Notes: generated by a model from the sequence alone, not told the origin. Counted from the stretch's first letter, positions 28,045 to 36,919 are shown. The stretch: DNA of 64,000 nucleotides from Flavobacterium resistens (GCF_900182645.1 NZ_FXTA01000004.1:124001-188000), one strand, 5' to 3'. Translations and numbers: made by a program.

Positions 28045-28072
28045 TGTAACGTTTTGATTATTCGATTACTTA
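28045..28072 (+). promoter_or_regulatory. Possible ECF-type promoter of the sigma-factor module
   Basis: TGTAAC at 28045-28050 resembles the -35 of many ECF sigma factors and lies just before the small membrane protein gene that begins the module. The -10 is uncertain (CGATTA at 28063 or TACTTA at 28067). This is a weak call based on position and the -35 word only. Confidence 0.25.
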
Positions 28073-28102
28073 CGAGCCGTAATCAAATAAACCAAAATAA
28101 TT

Positions 28103-28297
28103 ATGAAAACACAATCAACTTCAAAAAAAGAGAGAACTTCCAACTTTGCATTTATATTTTGTACTTCTCTCGGATTAGGGTACACTTTAGTGAACCATTT
28201 TATTTTAGATAAACCAAGAACAGAAACACTTATTGTAATGATTTGTTTATTTGTGATTTCAATTGCTTCCTGGCAGCGAAAAAAAAACATGAAGTAA
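28103..28297 (+). CDS. Small two-helix membrane protein, unknown
   Basis: This 64-residue protein has a polar Lys/Ser-rich N-terminus (about 1-13), one hydrophobic segment (about 14-33), a short polar DKPRTET loop, a second hydrophobic segment (about 40-57), and a basic tail QRKKNMK. It has no recognisable family match. The ATG, the length and the location just ahead of the TraB/GumN gene (57 bases) make it likely real. It may be the first gene of the sigma-factor module. Confidence 0.55.
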   Translation: MKTQSTSKKERTSNFAFIFCTSLGLGYTLVNHFILDKPRTETLIVMICLFVISIASWQRKKNMK

Positions 28298-28354
28298 TAA
28301 CAGCGGGTTTCAGTCATCAATCAAAAAATCAAACAATCAAAATCAATCAACATT

Positions 28355-29218
28355 ATGAAAAATTTATTTACATCAACAATCGTAATAATCTTATTCGTTT
28401 TTAGCGCTACTACGCAAGCGCAAACAAATTCTTCAAAACTAGAAAACTCCCTTCTGTGGGAAGTTTCAGGAAACGGATTAGAAAAACCTTCTTATGTTTA
28501 TGGAACAATTCATACGATTTGCTCCGTAGATTATTTTCTTTCTGAAAAAACAAAAAGTGCATTTGATGCTTCGAGTGAATTGGTTCTTGAAATTAATTTT
28601 GCAGATCCTAAAGAAATGGTAGATGCACAGCAAATGATGATGGGAAAAGAACCTTTGAGTAAAAAATTAAATGCAGCACAATTGGCTAAATTGGATGCAA
28701 TTTTACAACAAACTACAGGAATGTCGGTAAAACAATTAGACGCTTATAGCTTGGCAACAATAATGAGTTTAATTTCTGGAAAAACGTTTGGCTGTAATGA
28801 TATTAAGTTTTATGAGATGGAATTTATTGAAAAGGCTAAAAAGAGGAATATCGAAATTAGTGGTTTTGAAACCGTAAAAGGGCAATCAGCAATATTAGAA
28901 AATGCCTATAGTGATGATGAACTTATTAATATGCTAGCCGAATTGAATACCTCCGAAACAGCTAAAACTGTTGCATTTTATAAAAACGAAAATATAACGG
29001 AATTGTATAATGCTACAACCGATGGGAAAAAGGCAGGAGAGAAAACAAATAAAGTTATCTTAGACAAAAGAAATAGTAACTGGGTAAAAGAAATGCCGGA
29101 AATGATGAAAAAAGAAAGTGTCTTTTTTGCATTTGGTGTGGCGCATTTGGGTGGTGATTTTGGAGTGATTAATTTATTGAGAAAAGCAGGATATAGTGTA
29201 AAACCAGTAATGAATTAA
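28355..29218 (+). CDS. TraB/GumN family protein, exported
   Basis: This 287-residue protein has a signal peptide (about 1-22, ending in TTQAQ). The TraB/GumN-type fold is shown by LLWEVSG..., the SYVYGTIHTIC motif (the GTIH signature), the ELVLEINFAD segment, and, near the C-terminus, the second signature FFAFGVAHLGGDFGVINLL (GxxHLxG). These are metal-dependent protease-like proteins (Tiki/TraB superfamily) whose bacterial substrates are mostly unknown. The two conserved His residues of the superfamily appear in these motifs. It ends 7 bases before the sigma factor start and is probably co-transcribed with it. Confidence 0.87.
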   Translation: MKNLFTSTIVIILFVFSATTQAQTNSSKLENSLLWEVSGNGLEKPSYVYGTIHTICSVDYFLSEKTKSAFDASSELVLEINFADPKEMVDAQQMMMGKEPLSKKLNAAQLAKLDAILQQTTGMSVKQLDAYSLATIMSLISGKTFGCNDIKFYEMEFIEKAKKRNIEISGFETVKGQSAILENAYSDDELINMLAELNTSETAKTVAFYKNENITELYNATTDGKKAGEKTNKVILDKRNSNWVKEMPEMMKKESVFFAFGVAHLGGDFGVINLLRKAGYSVKPVMN

Positions 29219-29225
29219 AACTATT

Positions 29226-29729
29226 TTGAAAGAGAAAGAACAAGAGTTTTTAAATCGGATAGAAAGTCACAAAGGGATTTTGTACAAAGTTTCAAAAATG
29301 TACATGGACAATTATGATGATCAGCAGGATTTGTTTCAGGAAATTGTATGTCAGCTTTGGAAATCGTATGATACGTTTCGAAACGAGAGCCAATTTTCGA
29401 CCTGGATGTATCGAGTGGCCGTTAATACAGCAATTGTTTTCCTTAGAAAAGAAAAGCGAAAAGTTGACAAATATGAAATTGCTTCGGAAAATATTAAAGA
29501 TGACGAAGGCGACTCGCATATAAAAGAAAGTCAGCTGGATCATTTTTATAAAGCAGTTCAGAAATTGGAAAAAATTGACAAGGCCATTATTTTCTATCAG
29601 TTAGAAGGCTTTTCTCATAAGGAAATTGGTGAAAATCTAGGAATTTCTGAAGGAAATGCGAGAGTGAAATTAAACAGAGCAAAAGAAAAATTAAAAGAAA
29701 TAATTAAAAATCAGGGATATGGATTTTAA
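29226..29729 (+). CDS. ECF-type RNA polymerase sigma factor
   Basis: This 167-residue sigma-70-family ECF protein has region 2 at about residues 8-75 (YDDQQDLFQEIVCQLWKS and FSTWMYRVAVNTAIVFLRK) and region 4 at about 110-160 (LEKIDKAIIFYQLEGFSHKEIGENLGISEGNARVKLNRAKEKL, a helix-turn-helix). The start is a TTG, because the first in-frame ATG would cut off the front of region 2. The stop overlaps the ATG of the next gene by 11 bases, so translation is likely coupled. The next gene's membrane protein is a candidate anti-sigma or regulatory partner. The regulon is unknown. Confidence 0.92.
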   Translation: MKEKEQEFLNRIESHKGILYKVSKMYMDNYDDQQDLFQEIVCQLWKSYDTFRNESQFSTWMYRVAVNTAIVFLRKEKRKVDKYEIASENIKDDEGDSHIKESQLDHFYKAVQKLEKIDKAIIFYQLEGFSHKEIGENLGISEGNARVKLNRAKEKLKEIIKNQGYGF

Positions 29730-30336
29730 CGATATACAAAACGCATGGAAAAATGAACCAACAGAAAATGTTGTTCTTCCAAATAATTTAGAAAAAATTC
29801 AATCGGTTAATATGCCTTTGGATAAAATTAGAAAAAATTTAAAAAAAGAATTCATCGTTCAGGTAATTTCGATGATTTTAGTCCCGATAATTCCGTTATT
29901 TATCAATTTGAAATATAGTTTTTTTCTTGCTTACTATTTGCTGTATGCAGTTTCAATAATAATCTCAATTGCATTTGCAATAAGATTACATATCTATTAT
30001 AAAAATTTTGCAAATGTTGCGGCAACAACCAAAGATAATTTATATGAAATATATTATAATATAAGATTGTTTATTGAGACCTATAAATCTGCTAGTTATA
30101 CCTTTTTTCCTTTTGGATTGTTTTATATGTTTTTATTGCCTTTAGGTAAAAAATCAGGAAAACTGTTAAATCTTATTTCAAATACAAATCAAGAATATGT
30201 TTTAGTAATAGTTATTTTGATTGTATTTGTATTTGTCATTTTGATGTGGTTTATGACTGAAGGACATACAAAATTATTTTACGGAAAATATGCGAAGGAA
30301 ATTAGAAAAGTGATAGACGAATTAAAAGAAGAATAA
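29719..30336 (+). CDS. Multi-helix membrane protein overlapping the sigma factor gene (possible anti-sigma partner)
   Basis: This 205-residue protein has a polar N-terminus of about 45 residues (MDFNDIQNAWKNEP...) that should be cytoplasmic. Four hydrophobic stretches follow at about 47-65, 70-85, 120-140 and 162-180, and the tail is charged. The start is an ATG that overlaps the 3' end of the sigma factor gene by 11 bases. I see no zinc-binding anti-sigma motif (HxxxCxxC) and no recognised family, so the anti-sigma role rests on position alone. A similar polar-then-TM layout follows ECF sigma genes in many Bacteroidota. A terminator follows. Confidence 0.7.
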   Translation: MDFNDIQNAWKNEPTENVVLPNNLEKIQSVNMPLDKIRKNLKKEFIVQVISMILVPIIPLFINLKYSFFLAYYLLYAVSIIISIAFAIRLHIYYKNFANVAATTKDNLYEIYYNIRLFIETYKSASYTFFPFGLFYMFLLPLGKKSGKLLNLISNTNQEYVLVIVILIVFVFVILMWFMTEGHTKLFYGKYAKEIRKVIDELKEE

Positions 30337-30341
30337 AACAG

Positions 30342-30372
30342 AACCCATCGTAATTGATGGGTTTGTTGTTTT
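30342..30372 (+). terminator. Terminator after the sigma-factor module
   Basis: GAACCCATC pairs with GATGGGTTTG across a short loop, followed by a T-rich run. It closes the module before bioD. Confidence 0.7.
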
Positions 30373-30378
30373 TATTGG

Positions 30379-30386
30379 TATTTTTG
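30379..30386 (+). promoter_or_regulatory. Promoter -7 box for bioD
   Basis: TATTTTTG fits TAnnTTTG and lies 20 bases before the bioD ATG. I see no TTG at a good -33 distance. Confidence 0.4.
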
Positions 30387-30406
30387 CTGTATAATAAAAC
30401 AGCACC

Positions 30407-31024
30407 ATGAAAATATTCATAACCGGAATTTCAACCGATGTTGGAAAAACAATAACTTCTGCAATTGTGGTTGAAGCGCTGGAAGCAGATTATTGGAAAC
30501 CAATTCAGGCTGGGGATTTAGATAATTCAGATAGTCATAAGATACAAGCCCGAATTTCTAATTCAAAAACAAAAATCTTCGAAAACAGTTATAAATTAAA
30601 TACACCTGCAAGTCCGCATTTTGCTGCTGAAATTGATGGAATTTCAATTGACCTGAAGAATATTCAGGAGCCAAAAACAGAAAATCATTTGGTTATTGAA
30701 GGAGCGGGAGGAATTTTTGTTCCGTTAAACGAAAAAGATACCATTGCCGATTTGATTCAGGAAGATTATAAGATAATTGTAGTTTCAAGACATTATCTCG
30801 GGAGCATCAATCATACTTTGTTAACTATTGAAGCGATTCAGAATCGAGGTTTTAAAGTTGACGGAATTATATTCAGCGGAAGCGAAAACAAATCGACCGA
30901 AAGTCTGATTCTGAATAAAACCGGAATAAAATGTATTGGAAGGATTGATGAAGAACCTTATTTTGATCAGAATGTAATTAAGGAATATGCTGATTTGTTT
31001 CGCGAAAATCTATTAAAAATGTAA
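30407..31024 (+). CDS. bioD: Dethiobiotin synthetase BioD
   Basis: This 205-residue ATP-dependent enzyme makes dethiobiotin from 7,8-diaminopelargonate and CO2. The P-loop is GISTDVGKTITSA at about residues 6-18. YWKPIQAGD, with the substrate Lys, lies near residue 30. The LVIEGAGGIFVPL motif (about 96-108) and the VVSRHYLGSINHTLLT segment are the expected BioD signatures. Length is slightly below E. coli BioD (225). bioA follows 61 bases downstream on the same strand, consistent with an operon. Confidence 0.95.
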   Translation: MKIFITGISTDVGKTITSAIVVEALEADYWKPIQAGDLDNSDSHKIQARISNSKTKIFENSYKLNTPASPHFAAEIDGISIDLKNIQEPKTENHLVIEGAGGIFVPLNEKDTIADLIQEDYKIIVVSRHYLGSINHTLLTIEAIQNRGFKVDGIIFSGSENKSTESLILNKTGIKCIGRIDEEPYFDQNVIKEYADLFRENLLKM

Positions 31025-31085
31025 GATGTGTTTTGTGAGAAGTAAAATTCTTTCAACTGACATCTAACAAAAATCATTTCACAAT

Positions 31086-32357
31086 ATGACTTTAACAGAA
31101 AAAGACAGTCAATACCTTTGGCATCCATATACACAGCACAAAACTTCACAAACTCCAATTGCAATTTCAAGAGGCGAAGGAGCGTTGCTTTGGGACGAAA
31201 ACAATAAAGAATATATAGATGCAATTGCATCTTGGTGGGTAAATCCTTTTGGGCATAGTAATAAATTTATTGCTGATGCGATTTACAAACAACTGACGAC
31301 ATTGGAACACGTTTTATTTGGAGGTTTCACTCACGAACCTGCAATAAAAGTGGCTGAAAAACTAATGGAAATTTTACCTAAAAATCAGCAAAAAATCTTT
31401 TTTTCAGATAATGGTTCAACTGCAGTTGAAGTAGCAATTAAAGTTGCACTGCAGTATTTTTTCAATAAAAATGAAAAACGCACTACAATAATTGCTTTTG
31501 AAAATGCTTTTCACGGAGATACTTTTGCAGCAATGGCGGCAAGCGGAATCTCATTTTATACGCAAGCTTTTCAGGGAATGTTTATTGATGTTGTCCGAAT
31601 TCCGGTTCCGATAAAAGGGAAGGAGGAAGCAAGTTTTGATGCTTTAAAAGAGGTAATTCAGAAACACAATTGCGCTGGATTTATTTTTGAGCCTTTGGTG
31701 CAAGGCGCAGCTGGAATGGTTATGTACGAACCAGAAGCATTGCAAAAGCTGATTGAAATTTGTAAAGAGAACAACGTTCTAACCATTGCCGATGAAGTAA
31801 TGACTGGCTTTGGTAAAACAGGAAAAACCTTTGCAATGGATTATGTAAATGTTAATCCGGATATGATTTGTTTGTCGAAAGCTTTAACGGGAGGAACTAT
31901 ACCAATGGCGATTACCACTTTTACTCAGGAAGTTTTTGACGCTTTTTATGATGATGACATTAACAAAGCGCTGTTTCACGGACATACTTTTACTGCAAAT
32001 CCAACGGGTTGTGCGGCGGCTTTGGCAAGTATAGATTTATTGCAGACAGAAGAAATGCAGGATAATATTATTCGAATAAATAAAAGTCATTTAGCGTTTC
32101 AGAAGAAAATTGAAAATCATCCAAAAGTAATTACCGCGAGGACACTCGGAGTTATTTTTGCGGTCGAGATAAAATCAGATTCTGAGGAAAGTTATTATGG
32201 TTCGATGCGTACTAAATTGTATAATTTCTTTATTGAAAATGGTGTTGTTTTAAGGCCGGTAGGAAATATTGTTTACATTTTACCGCCTTACATAATGACA
32301 GACGAACAACTTCAGAAAGTTTATAAAACAATCGAAGAAGCAATTGAAATGGTATAA
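31086..32357 (+). CDS. bioA: Adenosylmethionine-8-amino-7-oxononanoate aminotransferase BioA
   Basis: This 423-residue class III aminotransferase uses S-adenosylmethionine as amino donor to make 7,8-diaminopelargonate. Motifs: LWHPYTQHKTS at the start (typical of BioA), SWWVNPFGHSN, FSDNGSTAVEVAIKVA, AFHGDTFAAMAASG, the Asp of DEVMTGFGKTGKTFA, and the PLP Lys in CLSKALTGGTIPMA. Length is typical. It follows bioD and precedes a beta-ketoacyl synthase by 140 bases, a gap filled with dispersed repeats. Assignment is firm. Confidence 0.96.
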   Translation: MTLTEKDSQYLWHPYTQHKTSQTPIAISRGEGALLWDENNKEYIDAIASWWVNPFGHSNKFIADAIYKQLTTLEHVLFGGFTHEPAIKVAEKLMEILPKNQQKIFFSDNGSTAVEVAIKVALQYFFNKNEKRTTIIAFENAFHGDTFAAMAASGISFYTQAFQGMFIDVVRIPVPIKGKEEASFDALKEVIQKHNCAGFIFEPLVQGAAGMVMYEPEALQKLIEICKENNVLTIADEVMTGFGKTGKTFAMDYVNVNPDMICLSKALTGGTIPMAITTFTQEVFDAFYDDDINKALFHGHTFTANPTGCAAALASIDLLQTEEMQDNIIRINKSHLAFQKKIENHPKVITARTLGVIFAVEIKSDSEESYYGSMRTKLYNFFIENGVVLRPVGNIVYILPPYIMTDEQLQKVYKTIEEAIEMV

Positions 32358-32364
32358 CTTTTAA

Positions 32365-32426
32365 CATATAAGTGATATAAGTTCATTTAACAAAACCTGT
32401 TTAAAAATACTTATATCACTTATATG
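32365..32426. repeat. Inverted repeat with perfect 17-bp stem after bioA
   Basis: CATATAAGTGATATAAG at 32365-32381 pairs exactly with its complement at 32410-32426 across a 28-base loop. There is no T run after it. It belongs with the next repeat to a mosaic filling the bioA-KAS gap. Confidence 0.78.
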
Positions 32427-32448
32427 GTTGAATTTTGCATTTAAATAT

Positions 32449-32488
32449 GGCGAACTTTGCGTAAACTTTTGCGAACTTTGCGGTTAAA
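32449..32488 (-). repeat. Second copy of the AACCGCAAAGTTCGC dispersed repeat
   Basis: The plus strand reads GGCGAACTTTGCGTAAACTTTTGCGAACTTTGCGGTTAAA, containing the unit GCGAACTTTGCG twice. It is the reverse complement of the word set found at 8434-8557 and ends about ten bases before the KAS start codon. Confidence 0.75.
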
Positions 32489-32497
32489 TAATTTACA

Positions 32498-33664
32498 TTG
32501 AATAAAAAAATCTCCATAACCGCTTTTTCATCTATTTCGCCATTAGGAAATAATGCTGAAGAAGTTTGGGCAAATTATCTGAACGAAAATCATTGCTTTT
32601 CAAAACAATTTTTGGATCAGCAGGAAACTTCAACGGCAGCACTTGGTGCGAAATCAAAAAAAATTATCGCCGAAATCAGGGAATCAGATCCTAAATATAA
32701 TTTTTTGGATGACTCTGTTTTATTCGCTTTAGCGGCTTCTCGAGAAGCTGTGAAACAAGCAAATTGGAGTTCAGAAGATGTTTTCGGAATTAATATTGGT
32801 TCTTCGAGAGGAGCAACAGATTTATTCGAAAAACATTATAAGGAATATATCGACACAGGAAGAGCACAGACTTTAGCGTCTCCAACAACAACTTTAGGGA
32901 ATATCTCTTCTTGGATTGCTCATGATTTGCAAAGTTCTGGTCCCGAGATTTCGCATTCTATAACTTGTTCAACGGCACTTCATGCTTTATTAAATGGAGT
33001 TGCGTGGTTAAAATCTGGAATGTCAGATAAGTTTTTAGTGGGTGGAAGTGAAGCGCCTTTAACAGATTTTACCATTGCACAAATGAGAGCTTTGAAAATC
33101 TATTCGCGTATTGATCAGGATCAGGAAGCCTGGCCAAATCTGGCTTTTGATTTTGAAAAGACGCAAAATACAATGATTTTGGGCGAAGGCGCGGCAGTTT
33201 GTTGTTTAGAGGCCGGAGAAAAAGATAATGCAATTGCATATGTAACAGGTATTGGTTATGCGACTGAAGTTTTGGAACATAACATTTCAATTTCTGCGGA
33301 AGCAACCTGTTTTCAGAAATCGATGAAAATGGCTTTAGAAAATGAAGATTTAGAAAGTGTTGACGCAATCGTAATGCATGCGCCAGGAACGATAAAAGGA
33401 GATTTGACTGAGTTGCGTGCGATTGAAAAAGTCTTCGGAATTAATTTGCCACTGTTAACAACAAATAAATGGAAAATCGGACATACGTTTGGGGCTTCAG
33501 GGATTTTGAGTTTAGAATTGGCGCTTTTGATGATGCAACATGATACTTTTATTGGAGTTCCGTTTGGAGAAAAACAAAAACAAAGCAAACCAATTAAAAA
33601 GGTTTTAATCAATGCTGTAGGGTTTGGCGGAAATGCTGTTAGTGTTTTGATTGAAAAACGATAA
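32498..33664 (+). CDS. Beta-ketoacyl synthase (KAS II-like) next to the biotin genes
   Basis: This 388-residue thiolase-fold condensing enzyme starts from a TTG (MNKKISITAFSSISPLGNN gives the family's normal N-terminus). The active triad is intact: Cys in ITCSTALHAL near residue 160, His in VMHAPGTIKGDLTE near residue 290, and Lys-x4-His in KWKIGHTFGASG near residue 325. It is of the FabF/FabB type, not the KAS III or BioZ type, and is shorter than FabF (about 413). It could extend malonyl-derived precursors of pimelate for biotin, or serve unrelated lipid synthesis; only the position near bioA supports the first. No bioC, bioH or bioG is seen in the window. A bidirectional terminator follows. 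Confidence 0.85.
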   Translation: MNKKISITAFSSISPLGNNAEEVWANYLNENHCFSKQFLDQQETSTAALGAKSKKIIAEIRESDPKYNFLDDSVLFALAASREAVKQANWSSEDVFGINIGSSRGATDLFEKHYKEYIDTGRAQTLASPTTTLGNISSWIAHDLQSSGPEISHSITCSTALHALLNGVAWLKSGMSDKFLVGGSEAPLTDFTIAQMRALKIYSRIDQDQEAWPNLAFDFEKTQNTMILGEGAAVCCLEAGEKDNAIAYVTGIGYATEVLEHNISISAEATCFQKSMKMALENEDLESVDAIVMHAPGTIKGDLTELRAIEKVFGINLPLLTTNKWKIGHTFGASGILSLELALLMMQHDTFIGVPFGEKQKQSKPIKKVLINAVGFGGNAVSVLIEKR

Positions 33665-33680
33665 TTAAAATATACTTCTA

Positions 33681-33718
33681 AAAAAAAATCCAGTCTGTTT
33701 TAGACTGGATTTTTTTTA
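33681..33718. terminator. Bidirectional terminator between the KAS gene and protein A
   Basis: AAATCCAGTCT pairs with AGACTGGATTT across a short loop, with an A run before and a T run after. It lies between convergent genes and can serve both. Confidence 0.85.
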
Positions 33719-33724
33719 ATTTAT

Positions 33725-36700
33725 CTATTGAAAAATAATCTTTTTGGAAATAGTAAAATCATTATCTAAAGTTACTTTTACAATTAAAACTTGATTATTT
33801 GAATGTAGGTTTGAAATTTGTAATTCGGTAGAATTTACTTTTGTTTTGTTGTAAAGTATTCTGCCTGAAATATCATAAACAGAAATTTCTTTTAAGTTTT
33901 CTTTAGATGATAGCACTTTTATAGTTTTATTTTTTACAGAAACTAAAACATCATTTTCGATGTTTTCAAAATCGCCAGTTCCTAAAGATTTATTCGTGTA
34001 GCGCAGAACTAAACGATCTGTAAAAGTTCCTATAGCTGTCGTAAACGTATAATTACTCTGCGTTAAGTCATGAATTGTATTTGTTGACTTGTCTTCCAAA
34101 TAGATTTTCTGAGTAGCTAATTCTCCATCGGCCTCATCAATAGCAATTGTGAAATCTCCTGCAATTGTTGTTTTATATCCTAAAGGAACTGTATCTGTAT
34201 CTGAAAAAGGTAAAGCTCTTCCTTGAATTACTAGTTTACTACTTTGGTTAATACTATAAAAATCCAGATATTTATTTCCGTCGAAAGTTGCGCCATCATA
34301 ACCAAAATCAACATCGTTGGTAGCGCCTTCGATATATCCTACAAGTAATTGTTTGAAAGCACCTCCCGCATTTGTCATATTCAGCCATAAACGATGCCTG
34401 TCTATTGCAGTTGATTTAGAAATTCCAGGTTTGAAGAACTGACTATTGTTGCTTCCTCCTGATCGCATTGTGTTGTTGAAAGTAATAGTACCTGCAGCTT
34501 TTGTGCCAACAAAAAATGATTGTCCAGCTGCAATTTGACCGCTAGGTTTTTCATTGTTATTTGAAGCGTTTCCGCTTAGTGCGGCCGTTCTCACTCCTCC
34601 ACTAACATTGTAGCTAGCATAATCATCTGTATTATATTGATATGCACCACCCAAAACGACAGGAGTGTTATGTGTCCAAAAATATAGTGTTCCTTTTAAT
34701 ATATCTCTATTATTAACATCAAGAATGAATTTATTGCCATCTAAAGCTGATGGATATGGATTTCCAACTAAATAATATTTGCTTGCAGCAACAGTTTCAC
34801 CAGATAAAGTTCCGTTATTTGGTATGCCTTTAAATGTTGCAGAATAAGCTTGTCGTAGTGTATTTGAATAATTTTCAGGTCCGCGAATAATATAACCTTT
34901 ACCCACAGTCATTACACTTGTATTTGGCACAGCTACCCATTGTGAACCATTGTAAGCTAAATATTTATCGCTTGCAGTTGCAGATGAAACTCCTGAAAGA
35001 GTTTGCCCTTGCACAGGTGTTGACCAATACACATAATCAGCTTGACGTATAGGAAGGCTATTGCGAATATAAGAAATAGAGCCGCTGTTTATATTTGTGC
35101 TTGTATTTGTTTGCAATAAACTAGCACTGTTTTCGAATGTTAAAGATCCACCAGTTGCTACGGTAAGTCCATTAGCAATAGTTAAGGTTTTTCCTGATGG
35201 AATCGTTAGATTGACCCCTGAATTAATGGTACAAGAACAAGCATCTAGATCTGCTGTAACGTTGTAAGCGCCTGTGAAAATTATATTCTTTGTTATGTCT
35301 GGATTCCCGCTTGACCAAGTTGAGCCATTCCAAGTTGTTGAAGATTGATTTGTAATTTTGACTTCTGAACTTGCTGGTGATTTGCATCCATTACTGTTTG
35401 TGACTCTGAAAGTATAAGTTCCAGCTGGTAAATTCGAAATGGTTGTAGTGGAACCAGTGCCATAGATTGGTGCTCCGGATGGACTTCTTTCAAGTGTCCA
35501 TGTCCCTGTAGTTGGTAAATCATTTAAAACGACTGTTCCTGAATTGGTACAAGTTATGTTGGTGATCGTTCCAATGGATGGTGGTGTCAATAAAATAGTT
35601 GTCAAGGGTATAGATAGATCTTCTACTGTATTCAAAGAAGGGTCAGTTCCTGTAACTTTCACATTGTTGATTACCTTTCCAAGATTTACATCTGTTGCAG
35701 TAATCGTATGTACTCCGGTTAAAGTTACTTTTGCTCCAGGTGCTATTGAAGCAATTGGATTTCCTGTAATCACTGTTCCTGAGTCTGGGTCTGTAACATT
35801 TATATCTGTGATTGTTACTTCTCCAGTATTGGTGACTTCAAATTCGTAGTTTACTTTATCTCCAAGTTTACCACAGTTAGAAAGTGTAGCTTTTTTTGTT
35901 AGTGTTAATTCAGCTATTTTTAATGAATTTCGGTTGAAAGCAATAAAAGCACAATCAGAACTTCCAGAGAAAGTAACAACAAATCGGTCTACTTGAGCAG
36001 CATTAGCATCTGTTATTCCAAATGAACTTGTTTCGATTCCTAATATTCTAATATCTCGTGTTGAAGCGGGAGCAAAATTGCTAAGCGTTCCATCAACTTT
36101 GAAAAGATCAAGACTATAGGTGCCGACAACCTGAACTGGTTGAAACAGAAATGAGATTTCTGTTCCTACTGTGTTTCCTGCGGCATCTACAAATTTAAAC
36201 AGATCAGGATTTCCTCCTGTATCTGCTACTTGAGTCACGATTAAGTCGGGAATCCCATCGTCAAGCCCAGTCAGATTCAAATTGTTTGTTCCAATTTTAA
36301 ATTCTGCTTTACCTACGGGAATATTTGCAATACCAGTTCCAAGTGATAATCCGAAACTTCCATCGGTAAGTCGTGAGGCAAGTTCAGCGCCTGTTGCAGT
36401 TGATCCTGCTATTGGAGGGTCAAGTTTTGTAGTTGTTAGTGATCCATCTATCATAGAGCCCTGCAAAAAGTAGGTCTGAGTACTTGATCCTAAACTTTGA
36501 ATTTTTAAAGCCCTGAATTTTTGAGGAATGTAAGATACACCTTTAGTGTCAAGTATTGTATTGTTGACACCAGTAGAGTAGGTTTTATTTTTCCAAGTAA
36601 AGGCTAATAAATTGTTGGCATCATCTGGGCGATTTCCTTCAAGAGTTGCTTTATTGGAGGTCCAGTAAGTTTTCCAGTCGGTGTAGATTCTGGTGATGTC

Positions 36701-36796
36701 GCTTTGGCCACTCATTTGAAATGTAGCGAAAAGAAAAAAGAAAACTATTTTTTTTGAAAATAGAAAGCGAGAGGGTAAAAGCAATTTTTGGCTCAT
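33725..36796 (-). CDS. Giant T9SS-secreted protein A: novel head, DUF11-like domain, SprB-like hinge, shared tail
   Basis: This 1023-residue protein has a signal peptide (about 1-31, ending FQMSGQ). Residues 32-290 form a unique head (SDITRIYTDWKTYWTSN...). A DUF11-like domain (about 300-400; VNYEFEVTNTGEVTITDINV) comes next, then a SprB-repeat-like hinge (about 405-485). The family's shared tail (about 488-1023) has WNGSTWSSG, ADYVYWSTPVQGQ, GKGYIIRGPENYSN, YYLVGNPYPSALDG, LYFWTHNTPVVLGG and the NKYLDFYSIN region, ending in a T9SS sorting signal (VYDISGRILYN...VKVTL...KKIIFQ). The tail is of the kind NCBI labels T9SS type C, as far as I recall. It should be exported through the outer membrane and either cell-bound or released. 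Function is unknown. B is next upstream on the same strand, with a terminator between. Confidence 0.88.
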   Translation of the reverse strand: MSQKLLLPSRFLFSKKIVFFFLFATFQMSGQSDITRIYTDWKTYWTSNKATLEGNRPDDANNLLAFTWKNKTYSTGVNNTILDTKGVSYIPQKFRALKIQSLGSSTQTYFLQGSMIDGSLTTTKLDPPIAGSTATGAELASRLTDGSFGLSLGTGIANIPVGKAEFKIGTNNLNLTGLDDGIPDLIVTQVADTGGNPDLFKFVDAAGNTVGTEISFLFQPVQVVGTYSLDLFKVDGTLSNFAPASTRDIRILGIETSSFGITDANAAQVDRFVVTFSGSSDCAFIAFNRNSLKIAELTLTKKATLSNCGKLGDKVNYEFEVTNTGEVTITDINVTDPDSGTVITGNPIASIAPGAKVTLTGVHTITATDVNLGKVINNVKVTGTDPSLNTVEDLSIPLTTILLTPPSIGTITNITCTNSGTVVLNDLPTTGTWTLERSPSGAPIYGTGSTTTISNLPAGTYTFRVTNSNGCKSPASSEVKITNQSSTTWNGSTWSSGNPDITKNIIFTGAYNVTADLDACSCTINSGVNLTIPSGKTLTIANGLTVATGGSLTFENSASLLQTNTSTNINSGSISYIRNSLPIRQADYVYWSTPVQGQTLSGVSSATASDKYLAYNGSQWVAVPNTSVMTVGKGYIIRGPENYSNTLRQAYSATFKGIPNNGTLSGETVAASKYYLVGNPYPSALDGNKFILDVNNRDILKGTLYFWTHNTPVVLGGAYQYNTDDYASYNVSGGVRTAALSGNASNNNEKPSGQIAAGQSFFVGTKAAGTITFNNTMRSGGSNNSQFFKPGISKSTAIDRHRLWLNMTNAGGAFKQLLVGYIEGATNDVDFGYDGATFDGNKYLDFYSINQSSKLVIQGRALPFSDTDTVPLGYKTTIAGDFTIAIDEADGELATQKIYLEDKSTNTIHDLTQSNYTFTTAIGTFTDRLVLRYTNKSLGTGDFENIENDVLVSVKNKTIKVLSSKENLKEISVYDISGRILYNKTKVNSTELQISNLHSNNQVLIVKVTLDNDFTISKKIIFQ

Positions 36797-36886
36797 ACGA
36801 TTTTGGGGCGGTTTTGATTTGGGGGTTAAAATGAAACTGAAGATTTAGTAGGTTTTAAAGCTTCAGAGTGTTTGCTTGTTATATAG

Positions 36887-36919
36887 AAAAATCCGACAGC
36901 TTTTGCTGTCGGATTTTTG
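36887..36919 (-). terminator. Terminator after protein B
   Basis: AAAAATCCGACAGC pairs with GCTGTCGGATTTTT with a four-base loop. It lies just downstream of B on the minus strand and upstream of A, so A is likely transcribed separately. Confidence 0.85.
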
